Below, piece after piece: positions 8,797 through 17,538 of a DNA stretch of 64,000 nt. Each line of letters opens with the position of its first letter. Position 1 is the stretch's first letter. A program made the position numbers and the translations under genes. Location of the stretch: assembly GCA_000949895.1 (NCBI GenBank), contig JWIT01000007.1:248001-312000 (forward strand), read 5' to 3'. Origin of the DNA: Agrobacterium arsenijevicii. Its GTDB lineage: Bacteria; Pseudomonadota; Alphaproteobacteria; Rhizobiales; Rhizobiaceae. The notes under the pieces are model-generated. The model was not told the DNA's origin, did not search any database, and saw only the letters and a program-made list of their open reading frames with translations.

Positions 8797-9891
8797 TCAG
8801 GTCCTTTCATGGAAAAGCTGCGCATAGCTTTCCGCCGCCTTCTGCCATGAGTAGAGCTTGCGGTTTTCATAACCCGCCTCGCGAAGATTGTTTGCCAGAT
8901 CCGGCTCCCGGAAAAGCCGCTCAAGCGCCGCGACTAGGCTGTCGGCGTCGGCGGGATCGAAGGTAAGCGCGCCTTTGCCGGCGATCTCCGGCGTTGCGGA
9001 ACGGTTGGAGCAGACGACCGGACACCCCAGTTGCTGCGCCTCCAGCACCGGCAGGCAGAACCCTTCATAGGTGGAAGGCACGCAAAGGCAGGCGGCTTGG
9101 CGATAAAGTTCGGCCAGTTGGCCATCGTCTATGCCGGAAAACCGGATCAGCCGTGCCTTCAACTCCGGAGCATCGAGCATGCTGCCGATTTCCTCCGCAT
9201 CGTCGCGGCCGATATGAACGAGATGCAAATCTGGCCTTGCCTTGCCAAGCACCGCAAAAGCCTTGCCCAGAAGGCTGAAGTTTTTATTGGATGTCGCGTT
9301 TCCGACCGCCAGAATATAGGGCGTTGCAACCGGCGGCGGGCCGTTTAAAGCCTCCGGATCGGCATTCAAGGTGCTGTCGGAATGGATGGTCAGGCTTTTG
9401 CTGGCAGCGGAGGGATAAAATCGCGCCAGATCCTTTCGTGTCGCCTCAGACACGCAGGTGATCCGATCCGAACCGGCCATCATCAGGCGAAAGATTAAAT
9501 CCGTCGTCAAGGTCGCACGCCAGCCGATCTGCTCGGGGATGGTCTTGAAATAAAGATCGTGAACAAGGGTGACGCGCCGTTTGCCGCCGCGGGGACTTCC
9601 AAAGGGATCGGCGTTGAACAGCACGTCGACGCCGTGCCGACGGCAAAGCGCGGGCAGCGTTACGGCCTGACGCAGCACATCAAACACCATGATACGCGGT
9701 CGCAGCGTTTCAATCAGCTCAAGACGGCTTTCGCGCAGGCTTTCGGGCAACTGTGCCCGCGTCCAGGGAGAACGCAGGATGTAGTCATCCCGCGTCTGGT
9801 CTAGAAGCCGCTCCAGCAGGCTGAAGGTCACGCGGGCAACGCCGGATGGTTTACCGCCATATTGGCTCGGCATGTTTACGAGAATACGCAT
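8797..9891 (-). CDS. Glycosyltransferase family 4
   Basis: About 364 residues, minus strand. The start at 9891 is chosen because GGAAGG lies about eight bases upstream and MRILVNMPSQYGGKPSGVARV is a normal GT4 N-terminus. The C-terminal half has the donor-site signature EGFCLPVLEAQQLGCPVV and, before it, AVGNATSNKNFSLLGKAF, typical of mannosyl or rhamnosyl transferases of the WbaZ/MtfB type (family knowledge, not proof of donor). It is convergent with the plus-strand transferase ending at 8757 and follows the minus-strand transferase 9947-11095, with which it probably forms a two-gene transcript. Confidence 0.9.
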   Translation of the reverse strand: MRILVNMPSQYGGKPSGVARVTFSLLERLLDQTRDDYILRSPWTRAQLPESLRESRLELIETLRPRIMVFDVLRQAVTLPALCRRHGVDVLFNADPFGSPRGGKRRVTLVHDLYFKTIPEQIGWRATLTTDLIFRLMMAGSDRITCVSEATRKDLARFYPSAASKSLTIHSDSTLNADPEALNGPPPVATPYILAVGNATSNKNFSLLGKAFAVLGKARPDLHLVHIGRDDAEEIGSMLDAPELKARLIRFSGIDDGQLAELYRQAACLCVPSTYEGFCLPVLEAQQLGCPVVCSNRSATPEIAGKGALTFDPADADSLVAALERLFREPDLANNLREAGYENRKLYSWQKAAESYAQLFHERT

Positions 9892-9946
9892 CCTGACCCT
9901 TCCGCTTGCCTGCACCTTCTGACCGGATCAATCGCCAACCGGAACC

Positions 9947-11095
9947 TCACGTTACCTCCGCCAGCAGCGCTGAAACGGACCGGCAGGTCTCCTCCAGTGA
10001 AAAACGCTGGCTCACATCCTCCTGCCCCTTCTGTGCCAGTCTTTCCGCCAGAGCCGGATGTGACAGGATGCAGCCGAGAGCTGCGGCAAGCGCCGACGCA
10101 TCACCCGGCGGCACCAGAAGACCCGTTTCACCGTCGCGAATGATTTCGGTGACCCCGCCACCGCGCGTGGCAACAACCGGTCGGCCGCACATCATGGCCT
10201 CCACCACCACCCGGCCGAACGGTTCGGCGACAACAGAGGTATGAGCAACCACATCCATCGACGCCATCAACTCCGGTACGTCCGAACGGAAGCCGAGGAA
10301 GCGGACGCGACCATCAAGGCCGAGACGGGACGCCTGCTCACGCAGACGAGCCTCGTAGGCTTCCTGCCCGAAAAGCGCTCCGCCAACGATGACGCCCTGA
10401 ACGCCATCCATCGCCGCGATAGCCTCCAGAAAAACATGCTGCCCCTTCCACTCGCTCAGCCGGCCGAACAGTCCGACGAGCGGTTCAGGGCCTAAGCCCA
10501 GTTCCGTGCGCAGCCGCGCTGCTCTGTCGGGATCATAAGCCACAGCCTTTGCGGGATCGAAGCCGTTATAAACGATACGGACCTTGTCTGCCTGCCCACC
10601 GGCTTCAACGAAAGTCCGGCCGGTTTCCTGCGAATTCACAGCCACCCGCCTCGCGAAAAGGCGCGCAAATGCCAATGAAGCGCGGCGATTGGCGGAGCTG
10701 AAAGCCGGATCGGTGACGATATCGTGCAAAATCCAGACAAGCGGGCGGCCGCTGAGCTTCGCCGCAAGCGCGCAGACGAACAGTGCTTTTTGCGAGTTGG
10801 CGCAGATCACGTCGTAATGTCTCGCCTGCCGGCTCAATTGCCAGGCAACGGCAGCGACATCAGCCGCACCGCGCAATATCGCACCGACCGATGAATCACG
10901 GCGGATCGACAGCATTTTGTCTCCAGCGGACAACATGACCGGAGACCTTCCTGCCGCCGCCAGATCATCAGCAGCAGCGCCGCCACTAAGAAAGCAGGCA
11001 CGCCAGGAATGCGGTCCGGCCTTGACGAGATCCGTCAGGAAAAGCTCGGCCCCGCCCTTCTCTCCGGTATGGCTGACAAAAAGAGCGGATGTCAT
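9947..11095 (-). CDS. Glycosyltransferase family 4
   Basis: About 382 residues from ATG 11095 (MTSALFVSHTGEKGGAELF); upstream codons in frame do not look like protein. The N-terminal GGAE loop, the FGRLSEWKGQHVFLEAI segment that opens the C-terminal domain, and EPFGRVVVEAMMCGRPVVA with the EX7E motif mark it as GT4. It probably adds a sugar to the repeat unit in the cytosol. It is the first gene of the minus-strand pair, and the promoter should lie in the AT-rich region that starts near 11200. Confidence 0.9.
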   Translation of the reverse strand: MTSALFVSHTGEKGGAELFLTDLVKAGPHSWRACFLSGGAAADDLAAAGRSPVMLSAGDKMLSIRRDSSVGAILRGAADVAAVAWQLSRQARHYDVICANSQKALFVCALAAKLSGRPLVWILHDIVTDPAFSSANRRASLAFARLFARRVAVNSQETGRTFVEAGGQADKVRIVYNGFDPAKAVAYDPDRAARLRTELGLGPEPLVGLFGRLSEWKGQHVFLEAIAAMDGVQGVIVGGALFGQEAYEARLREQASRLGLDGRVRFLGFRSDVPELMASMDVVAHTSVVAEPFGRVVVEAMMCGRPVVATRGGGVTEIIRDGETGLLVPPGDASALAAALGCILSHPALAERLAQKGQEDVSQRFSLEETCRSVSALLAEVT

Positions 11096-11457
11096 GGCAT
11101 CACCCATGGCGCGAGGTACCACCCAAGATGCCATTGCCGGGAATGACGTGCATGAGCAGACAGCCCATAAAAAGGATGAATACACTTCGCAACGGCAGGG
11201 ATAGCTTTACCGATGGCTTTAATATAAAAACAACAATGCTTGATTGCGATTAGAAAAAATGACATTCAAACCTTTTTACGGATCAAAAATCCGATATACG
11301 TAAAATAAAAGAAAAATATTCTATCTATATATTTTAAAAGAAATCGAAGAAAAAATCGTGACGTTCAATTTTATCGCTGAGCACCGTCTCGCTTCTTGCG
11401 CTTTTTCCCCCTGCTTTAAAGCGGAGTTATCCTAGGGCCAGACCAGGAGAACGAACG
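11096..11457. promoter_or_regulatory. AT-rich divergent intergenic region between glycosyltransferase and SGNH hydrolase genes
   Basis: This gap separates a minus-strand glycosyltransferase from the plus-strand SGNH hydrolase. From about 11210 to 11350 it is strongly AT-rich, in sharp contrast with its neighbours, and holds no convincing coding sequence on either strand. It is the natural place for divergent promoters. A good ribosome binding site (AGGAG at about 11445) at its right end serves the short reading frame at 11458. I could not define a specific operator. Confidence 0.45.
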
Positions 11458-11520
11458 ATGACTGCGCTCGAACGCAACATATGCATATATATGGCCGGAA
11501 CGGAAGAGGTGCTGGCATGA
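11458..11520 (+). CDS. Short upstream reading frame (20 codons) coupled to the SGNH hydrolase region
   Basis: An ATG at 11458 follows a strong AGGAG ribosome binding site with good spacing and encodes a 20-residue peptide, MTALERNICIYMAGTEEVLA. Its TGA stop overlaps an ATG (11517) in the four-base ATGA arrangement typical of translational coupling. Whether the peptide matters is unknown; the frame may simply deliver ribosomes to the ATG at 11517, whose own frame runs into the poly-C tract. Confidence 0.3.
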   Translation: MTALERNICIYMAGTEEVLA

Positions 11521-11538
11521 TCGGCCTATCGCTCGGCT

Positions 11539-11549
11539 CCCCCCCCCCC
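11539..11549 (+). repeat. Homopolymer tract of 11 C residues at the start of the SGNH hydrolase gene
   Basis: An uninterrupted run of eleven C lies between the coupled ATG at 11517 and the open frame of the SGNH hydrolase (first in-frame ATG 11555). The distance from 11517 to 11555 is 38 bases, so the two frames do not match as sequenced. A tract of twelve (or nine) C would fuse them. Runs like this are slippage-prone and act as on/off switches in phase-variable bacteria; a sequencing length error is the simple alternative. Confidence 0.8.
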
Positions 11550-11554
11550 GGAAC

Positions 11555-12856
11555 ATGCGCGCCATGGTCCCTTCCCTAAACGCGCTGTCGCCTTTGCGCG
11601 CACGTCTGACGGCGGGCCGGAATGCCACGATCTTCGTGAATGGTGACAGCACCGCCTATGCCGATACCGGGCCATTTCAGCAATTCGCGATGATGCTTGG
11701 TGATCTGCACGATGCGAAAGTGGTGCTGCACCGCTGGGCCGAGTGGCAGACAAACGCCCCCACCGGGCCAAAGGCCTATGCCGATCCGGTTACGCTACAC
11801 GCCGGCACCGGGGCAACGCTGACCGTCTATCTCGCAACGCTGCCCGGTGGCATGGCGGGTTACATGCTCGCGGATCAACGGTCGGCGGCGCTGAAAATTC
11901 CACGTCCCGACCTTTGCATCATGCATCAAGGGCATAATATGCAGAGTTTCGAGGCGCCGGGCAGCATCTTAAGCTCCGGACGAGCCGCCCTGCTCGGACC
12001 GTTGGGCATGACCGAGTGGCAATGGCCCGGCGTGCCCCAACTCATCACCACCCAAAACCCCTGGCGCGATAGTACCGGTTACGACAAGGTCTATAGCGCG
12101 ATCCTCGACCTCGCACGAACGCACCCGGACCTGACGCTGGTGGATACACACGCGACATTTGTGGCGAAAGGCAAGGATGCTGCGCTTTACCGCGACAATG
12201 TTCATCCGAACGATGCCGGCTCCCAACTGATCGCCCGAACCCTGTTCGGTTGTTATGTGGCGTCAGCGCCCGACAGCAGCTTTCAGACACCCTGCTGGCC
12301 GAAACTTCCCGCCGCCAATCTCATCGCCAATGGCGATTTCACCGACTGGTCAGGGTCCGTACCGACAGCCTGGAGCCTGGCGGCGTCAGGCTCCGCCATC
12401 AAAACCACCGAGGTCACCTTTTCCACGGCCTTCGCTTACAGCCTCGGTCTGCGCGCGAATGGCAACCAGTCGGCCGCGCTGTTTCGCTATTTCCGCAATG
12501 CGGAGGCCGCCGCGATGATCGGTAAAACCATATCCTTCGCGGTGCTTTACAAAAACAGCGAAGGGCAGCGTGCGCCCTATCTCACGCTGATTGCGAAAAG
12601 CGGCGGCGCGGTCCGGACGATCAGTTGCTCCTCCCTGCAATTCGGTGGTGCGAACGCCCTCGACAATAGCGGTTGGATGTGGGCCACAGCCAACGAGATC
12701 GCCATCGATCCCGATATCAGCCCCAGCGGATACGGTTTCTATCTGAGGATCATGCCGGCATTCGGCACCAGCGCGCCCGTTTCCAATGAACCGCTTTACA
12801 TCCAGCGGGTAATCGCCGTCGAAGGCGCTTTACCAAAGGGCAATCTGAGCGGCTGA
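11555..12856 (+). CDS. SGNH/GDSL-type hydrolase with C-terminal carbohydrate-binding-like domain
   Basis: Residues 1-230 show the SGNH layout: block I FVNGDSTAY with the nucleophile Ser near residue 32, a block III-like HQGHN, and block V DNVHPNDAG with the Asp-His pair. Such enzymes are esterases, often removing acetyl groups from glycans. From NLIANGDFTDW on, the roughly 170-residue tail looks like a beta-sandwich (CBM4/9-like). No signal peptide is visible from ATG 11555, and no proper ribosome binding site precedes it. A start at 11517 (through the poly-C tract) would add 13 residues if the tract were one base longer. It probably trims or remodels the polysaccharide made by the neighbours. 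Confidence 0.75.
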   Translation: MRAMVPSLNALSPLRARLTAGRNATIFVNGDSTAYADTGPFQQFAMMLGDLHDAKVVLHRWAEWQTNAPTGPKAYADPVTLHAGTGATLTVYLATLPGGMAGYMLADQRSAALKIPRPDLCIMHQGHNMQSFEAPGSILSSGRAALLGPLGMTEWQWPGVPQLITTQNPWRDSTGYDKVYSAILDLARTHPDLTLVDTHATFVAKGKDAALYRDNVHPNDAGSQLIARTLFGCYVASAPDSSFQTPCWPKLPAANLIANGDFTDWSGSVPTAWSLAASGSAIKTTEVTFSTAFAYSLGLRANGNQSAALFRYFRNAEAAAMIGKTISFAVLYKNSEGQRAPYLTLIAKSGGAVRTISCSSLQFGGANALDNSGWMWATANEIAIDPDISPSGYGFYLRIMPAFGTSAPVSNEPLYIQRVIAVEGALPKGNLSG

Positions 12857-12993
12857 AAACCATAGAAAATTGTCTTGCACGGCAACGTTCTCAAGACCAC
12901 TATTCATCGTCATCACCATGTTGCCTCGCGGTTGATGACGCCCTCTCCAACAGGGCCGCATCAAGGTCCGCCAATGAAGGATACAGGCCGCGA

Positions 12994-14376
12994 ATGACCA
13001 GAAGTGCAAATATGGCGGCGTCGCAGCAATCCCCGTTGCCGGGCTTCGTTTTGGCAATGCCCCTTTATCCTTCAAAAACCATACGGGTTCCCGGTCTCTT
13101 TCTGGCGATCTTCGTCTTTTCCATTGGTTTTTTCATTCAATGCAATGTCCTGACCAGCAATCTGGGCCTGCGCTTTCTCAACATCACCGACATGCTGGTG
13201 CTGATGACACTACCCGTCATCGCCCTGCTTTACGTTCGCTGTCTGACGCCTTCGATCATCCTGCTTTATCTTGTTCCACTGACCCTGTTTTTTGTCCTCT
13301 CGGCTCTCTTTGCCGATGAGCGTGGTGAAGGTGAATTTTACACTACCGCGATGGCATATTTTTACGCGGTCTATTTTCTGTTTTTCACCTATCTGCTGTT
13401 CAAGGAGAACCTTCTCGAGCTGTTCTGCTGGGGCATATTCGCCGGCTTCATCGCGGTGACGATCCTGCTGTTTCTGGACATCGTCATTCACGACCAGCTC
13501 GCCTCTCTCGGCCTGTCCTTCATGTTCGATGAAGCTGCCGTACTGGAAGCTGCTGCGAAAGGAGAATTGAGCCCGCTGCTTTTGCGTGTCGAGAAAGCGG
13601 GAGGCATCTGGCCGGTGGGCAACACGGCCGGACCGGCTTTCGCGCTCGCCGGCGCGGCAGTCGCCTATCTTGCCGAACGCCAAAGACGGCCCGCGCTCTT
13701 CGCCGTGTTTTTGCTCGTCTACTTGGCAAGCTTCACACTCACGCTCAACCGGTCGGGGGTGTTTGCGGTTCTTGCCATCGGGGTTTATTTCTACGTCAGA
13801 AATTTTTCAATCAAGATGCTGCTCAGCACCTATTTCGGTTTTGCCTTGTCCGCCCTTGTCATCGCGGCGGTTTTGCCCTTGGGCGCTTTCGATTTTGCAG
13901 AACAGATCTTTTCAAAACGCTTTGTCGAGGACAGCAACAGCAGCAACAATGCCCAGGAACGGTGGGACACCATTACCGGTGGCTTTCAGGTCATGCTCCA
14001 TCATCCCTTGGGCATTGGTTTTACCGCACGATATGAAGAACTGTCGCGGATATCGAGGATCGGTACGCCGCATAACGGCTTTCTCGCCACCGCTTATGCA
14101 TCCGGTATAGGATTTTGCCTGATCAGCGCCTTTGCACTTGTCTATGCAATTTTCCGGAAACGAAAAGTCGGTTTCTTCACCTATTCAGCGATCGGAATCG
14201 TCATTGTTTATCAATTTGAAGAGCTGAATTTCAATCCCGTTTTCATGGCTCATATGGGACTTGTGCTCGCCTTTACCTTCATCGATCTGGATTTCAGGTT
14301 CTTTCTGAAAAGTACGATGATGCGGATGACAGGAATGGCGAATGAGGAAGCTTTGACGGCAGCACGGTTGACCTAA
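12994..14376 (+). CDS. Second O-antigen polymerase/ligase-like membrane protein
   Basis: 460 residues with about eleven hydrophobic helices. The middle has the LTLNRSGVFAVLAIG motif, equivalent to the GSRAG-type loop of Wzy/WaaL proteins, and the large loop contains GFTARYEELSRIS followed by GTPHNGFLATAYASG, where the His-Asn pair is typical of the family. It is thus a second candidate polymerase or ligase in the same locus. Low similarity by eye to the protein at 5939 argues against a recent duplication. It may polymerise while the other ligates, or each may serve a different polymer. Confidence 0.8.
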   Translation: MTRSANMAASQQSPLPGFVLAMPLYPSKTIRVPGLFLAIFVFSIGFFIQCNVLTSNLGLRFLNITDMLVLMTLPVIALLYVRCLTPSIILLYLVPLTLFFVLSALFADERGEGEFYTTAMAYFYAVYFLFFTYLLFKENLLELFCWGIFAGFIAVTILLFLDIVIHDQLASLGLSFMFDEAAVLEAAAKGELSPLLLRVEKAGGIWPVGNTAGPAFALAGAAVAYLAERQRRPALFAVFLLVYLASFTLTLNRSGVFAVLAIGVYFYVRNFSIKMLLSTYFGFALSALVIAAVLPLGAFDFAEQIFSKRFVEDSNSSNNAQERWDTITGGFQVMLHHPLGIGFTARYEELSRISRIGTPHNGFLATAYASGIGFCLISAFALVYAIFRKRKVGFFTYSAIGIVIVYQFEELNFNPVFMAHMGLVLAFTFIDLDFRFFLKSTMMRMTGMANEEALTAARLT

Positions 14377-14428
14377 GACGCATCCTGACGGGACATAACC
14401 GTGGCGGGGTTCTCCCGCTCCAGCTGCT

Positions 14429-14911
14429 TTAGGCGACTTCGATGATTTCAATCTCCCTGCCGCCCAGACTGACAATATCCCCGGCGGCTTTCCCCATCAG
14501 AACCCTCGCGACGGGAGAGACGTAGGACATCGATCCCGCAGCGGGATCGGCCTCGTCCTCACCCACGATCCGGAACCGTTGCGTCCGCCCGTCATCGCGG
14601 CTGAAGGTCACCACACTGCCGAAGGCGACAGTGCCATTTGCGGGCGGGCTCGGCATCGGCTGAGCGGTGCGGATACGCTCCACGAAATACCGAATGTCCC
14701 GCAGAGGATTGGCGGAAAGCCTGCGCCTTTCATTGACGTCTTCGACGGCATTGGCTGCTTCGCAGGCTTCACGCGCCATTTGCAGCTGCTGTTCAAGCGC
14801 TTTCAGTCCAGCCTCGGTCACCAGATTGGGATGAGGCGAAATCACCCGGTCCGGCAGAACCGTTTCGGCTGCGGTTTCGGCACTATCTTCCTTGGTAAAG
14901 GCTACACTCAA
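14429..14911 (-). CDS. GreA/GreB-type transcription elongation factor homologue
   Basis: About 160 residues. The TTG at 14911 is the preferred start: GGAG lies eight bases upstream and the protein then begins SVAFTKEDSAETAAET, as in rhizobial homologues. The N-terminal half (VTEAGLKALEQQLQMAREAC) is the helical coiled-coil arm and the C-terminal half (FGSVVTFSRDDG to SYVSPVARVLMGKAAGDIVS) is the FKBP-like Gre domain. Gre factors rescue backtracked RNA polymerase. The acidic pair expected at the coiled-coil tip appears as VEDVNERRR. It is probably not the main GreA, because it is embedded in a polysaccharide locus and has a non-standard N-terminus. Confidence 0.75.
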   Translation of the reverse strand: MSVAFTKEDSAETAAETVLPDRVISPHPNLVTEAGLKALEQQLQMAREACEAANAVEDVNERRRLSANPLRDIRYFVERIRTAQPMPSPPANGTVAFGSVVTFSRDDGRTQRFRIVGEDEADPAAGSMSYVSPVARVLMGKAAGDIVSLGGREIEIIEVA

Positions 14912-15118
14912 TCCTGGCACTCCATTTACGTGAGATGCCGCTGAACATCTCCCTTCCGGTTCAATCCTGCCACCGCCCATTGCAATGCTGCAAGAGCGCG
15001 CACCGCAGAAACCGGCCATATACCCCTCATTTCTGGCCCTAACGGGAGGCTTTTCGCCCTGTTAGGGTATCGCCCAAGAGGAGTGAGACAGCCAACGCTA
15101 ACGGACAGGAGACGGTCA

Positions 15119-16516
15119 ATGGCCCGGACAGTATTGAATGCGCTTGGAGAAACACTCTATTACAGCGGCAATTCCAGCGGATTTTTTTCCGCCACGGGCT
15201 CCGGCCCGCTGCTGACAGGCACTGCCGGCAATGATTCCATGTGGGGCGACAGTTCCGTTAACGTCACGATGGCGGGCGGCACGGGCGATGATATCTATTA
15301 TCTCTATTCCAGCATCAATCGCGCCGTCGAAAATGCCGGGGAAGGCATCGACACCATCGATACCTGGATGAGCTACACCCTGCCCGATAATTTCGAGAAC
15401 CTGCGGGTAACGGGTGACGGCCGTTATGCCTTCGGAAATGAGCTTGATAACATCATCACCGGCGGATCTGGCAGCCAGACTATCGATGGTGGAGCCGGCA
15501 ACGACGTGCTGATCGGTGGCGGCGGTGCCGATACATTCGTTTTTACCAGCGGCAACGGCACCGATCTCATCATGGATTTCAGCGCCAACGACACGATCCG
15601 GCTTAACGGTTACGGCATCACGTCCTTCGAGCAGCTCGTCAGCAATGCCACCCAGCAGGGCGATAATCTCTGGCTGAACTTCGCCAACGGCGAGGCCGTC
15701 GTTCTTGCCGGGACGACCATTGATGATCTTCAGGCTAACCAGTTCGAACTCAGCCTTGACCGGTCGTCCCTGACCCAGACCTTTGCCGACGAATTCGACG
15801 CGCTTTCGCTGCGTAGCGGCGATCAGGGAACCTGGGACGCCAAATATTGGTGGGCTCCGGAAAAGGGAAGCTCGCTGACGACGAATGGCGAGGCGCAATG
15901 GTATATCAACCCCGCCTATGCCGGCACATCGCAGGTCAATCCCTTCAGCATCAACAACGGCGTCCTGACCATCACCGCCGCGGAAACCCCGCAATCGATC
16001 GCCAATGAAATCGAGGGTTATGATTACACTTCGGGCATGCTGAACACCTATTCGTCGTTCAGCCAGACCTATGGTTACTTCGAAATGCGCGCAGATATGC
16101 CGACCGACCGGGGTGCATGGCCGGCCTTCTGGCTTTTGCCGCAAGACGGATCCTGGCCGCCGGAACTCGATATCGTGGAAATGCGCGGCCAGAACCCCAA
16201 TACGCTGATCATGTCCACCCACTCCAACGCGACGGGTGAACAGAGTTCGGTCATCAACAATGTCAGCGTGCCGAGCACGGAGGGGTTTCACACCTACGGC
16301 GTGTTGTGGGATGCGGAACACATCACCTGGTATTTCGACGACGTCGCCGTCGCGCAGACGGATACGCCTGATGATATGCACGACCCCATGTACATGGTCG
16401 TCAATCTTGCCGTCGGCGGAATGGCCGGAACACCATCGGCCGTTGATTTCAGCGACGGTTCGCAGATGATGATCGATTACATCAGGGCCTATTCGCTTTC
16501 CGACTGGGCCGCGTAA
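15119..16516 (+). CDS. RTX-type secreted endoglycanase, glycoside hydrolase family 16
   Basis: 465 residues from ATG 15119, which has a good GGAG eight bases upstream. Residues about 35-140 hold RTX-like Gly-Asp repeats (GTAGNDSMWGD, GGAGNDVLIGGGGADTF), the calcium-binding signal region of type I secreted proteins. Residues about 215-465 form a GH16 domain with the catalytic motif ELDIVEM near residues 349-355 (nucleophile and acid-base Glu). This layout matches ExsH/PlyA-type rhizobial enzymes that cut exopolysaccharide in the medium. No N-terminal signal peptide is present, consistent with type I secretion; no type I exporter is visible in the window. The gene ends at a strong terminator. 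Confidence 0.92.
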   Translation: MARTVLNALGETLYYSGNSSGFFSATGSGPLLTGTAGNDSMWGDSSVNVTMAGGTGDDIYYLYSSINRAVENAGEGIDTIDTWMSYTLPDNFENLRVTGDGRYAFGNELDNIITGGSGSQTIDGGAGNDVLIGGGGADTFVFTSGNGTDLIMDFSANDTIRLNGYGITSFEQLVSNATQQGDNLWLNFANGEAVVLAGTTIDDLQANQFELSLDRSSLTQTFADEFDALSLRSGDQGTWDAKYWWAPEKGSSLTTNGEAQWYINPAYAGTSQVNPFSINNGVLTITAAETPQSIANEIEGYDYTSGMLNTYSSFSQTYGYFEMRADMPTDRGAWPAFWLLPQDGSWPPELDIVEMRGQNPNTLIMSTHSNATGEQSSVINNVSVPSTEGFHTYGVLWDAEHITWYFDDVAVAQTDTPDDMHDPMYMVVNLAVGGMAGTPSAVDFSDGSQMMIDYIRAYSLSDWAA

Positions 16517-16520
16517 CAAA

Positions 16521-16559
16521 AAAAACGCCGGCAGTTGCGTCCAGAACTGCCGGCGTTTC
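16521..16559 (+). terminator. Rho-independent terminator after the GH16 gene (probably bidirectional)
   Basis: A near-perfect hairpin, AACGCCGGCAGTT paired with AACTGCCGGCGTT across a short loop, is flanked by a run of A on the left and T on the right. It lies between the plus-strand glycanase and the convergent minus-strand operon ending at 16597, so it can stop transcription in both directions. Confidence 0.85.
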
Positions 16560-16596
16560 AGGCCTCAGCCTATCGGCTGCGCCCTATTCAGGCTCA

Positions 16597-17511
16597 TCAT
16601 TCGGCCGCGATCTGCATCCGATCTGCGTAGATCGACATGAGCTGCCGCGCCGTTTCAAGGCTCGCGGGCTGTTCGGCCCGGTAGCGGCGGCCGATTTCCA
16701 TCATCAGCACGGTATCAGGCAGGAAGGTCAGTTCCGAGAAGATGCTCGCCCATTCGATATCGCCCCAGCCGAGCGGCATGTGCAGATCGCCGATGCCGAG
16801 AGCGGTGCTTTCCTGATCGAAATACGGCTGATAAAAGCCCTGCGGGCGGCCAAAGGAGTCGTGGACGTGCAGATGACCGGCGACCGGCGCCATGGCGCGA
16901 AGCTGTTCGCGGAAATCTAGACCACGATAGGTGGATTCGAGATAGGCGTGGCTGAAATCGATCAGCGCCACGACGTTATCATGGCCGACAGCCTTCACGG
17001 TTGCCGCCACTTCGGCAGGGGTCTGGCGATATTGGCCGGCTTCGGTCGAGAAGATGTTTTCAAGCGCGACACGCACACCATAGGGCTTGCAGAATTCCGC
17101 AAGCTCTAACAGCGCTTCCCGCTCACGGGCATCGGCATCGGCCCGCTCGGCGATCTGGTCGGCACGTAGCGCACCGCTATGCTGAACGAGAATGCCTGCA
17201 CCGATACGGTCGCACAGGACGGCCAGCGCCTTGGCGGCATCGATCTGGTAGCGGCAGGTCACCGGATCCATGAAATTGGACGACACCAGACCGTGCACGG
17301 TGTAGCGGAAATCGAACTGTTTCGTAAGCGACACGAAGCGTTCGGCGCGTTCCTCAATGATGCGGCCGCCTGCGATCAGATCGAGGCTGGTCACAGCCAG
17401 TTCGACAGTGTCACAGCCAATATCGGCCAATGCGCGCAGATCGCTTTCGAGTGTGGCCAGTTCGCCGTCGTCCGAGCCGGCGTTAAAACCGGTACCAATA
17501 AGATTGCTCAT
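16597..17511 (-). CDS. Sugar phosphate isomerase/epimerase-type TIM-barrel protein
   Basis: 304 residues with the AP-endonuclease-2/xylose-isomerase-like fold. Metal-binding positions of the family are visible: VQHSGAL, ALENIFS (Glu), LIDFSHAYLES (Asp, His), HLHVHDSFG (His-x-His-Asp) and a late MMEIG Glu. Members include IolE, IolH and ketose 3-epimerases, and more recently 3-keto-glycoside-processing enzymes. It is the last gene of the minus-strand ABC transporter operon, 27 bases behind the phosphodiesterase, so it probably acts on the sugar released from the imported compound. The exact reaction cannot be read from the sequence. Confidence 0.8.
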   Translation of the reverse strand: MSNLIGTGFNAGSDDGELATLESDLRALADIGCDTVELAVTSLDLIAGGRIIEERAERFVSLTKQFDFRYTVHGLVSSNFMDPVTCRYQIDAAKALAVLCDRIGAGILVQHSGALRADQIAERADADAREREALLELAEFCKPYGVRVALENIFSTEAGQYRQTPAEVAATVKAVGHDNVVALIDFSHAYLESTYRGLDFREQLRAMAPVAGHLHVHDSFGRPQGFYQPYFDQESTALGIGDLHMPLGWGDIEWASIFSELTFLPDTVLMMEIGRRYRAEQPASLETARQLMSIYADRMQIAAE

Positions 17512-17538
17512 ATCATCATCTCCAGGGGGTGAGGAAGG

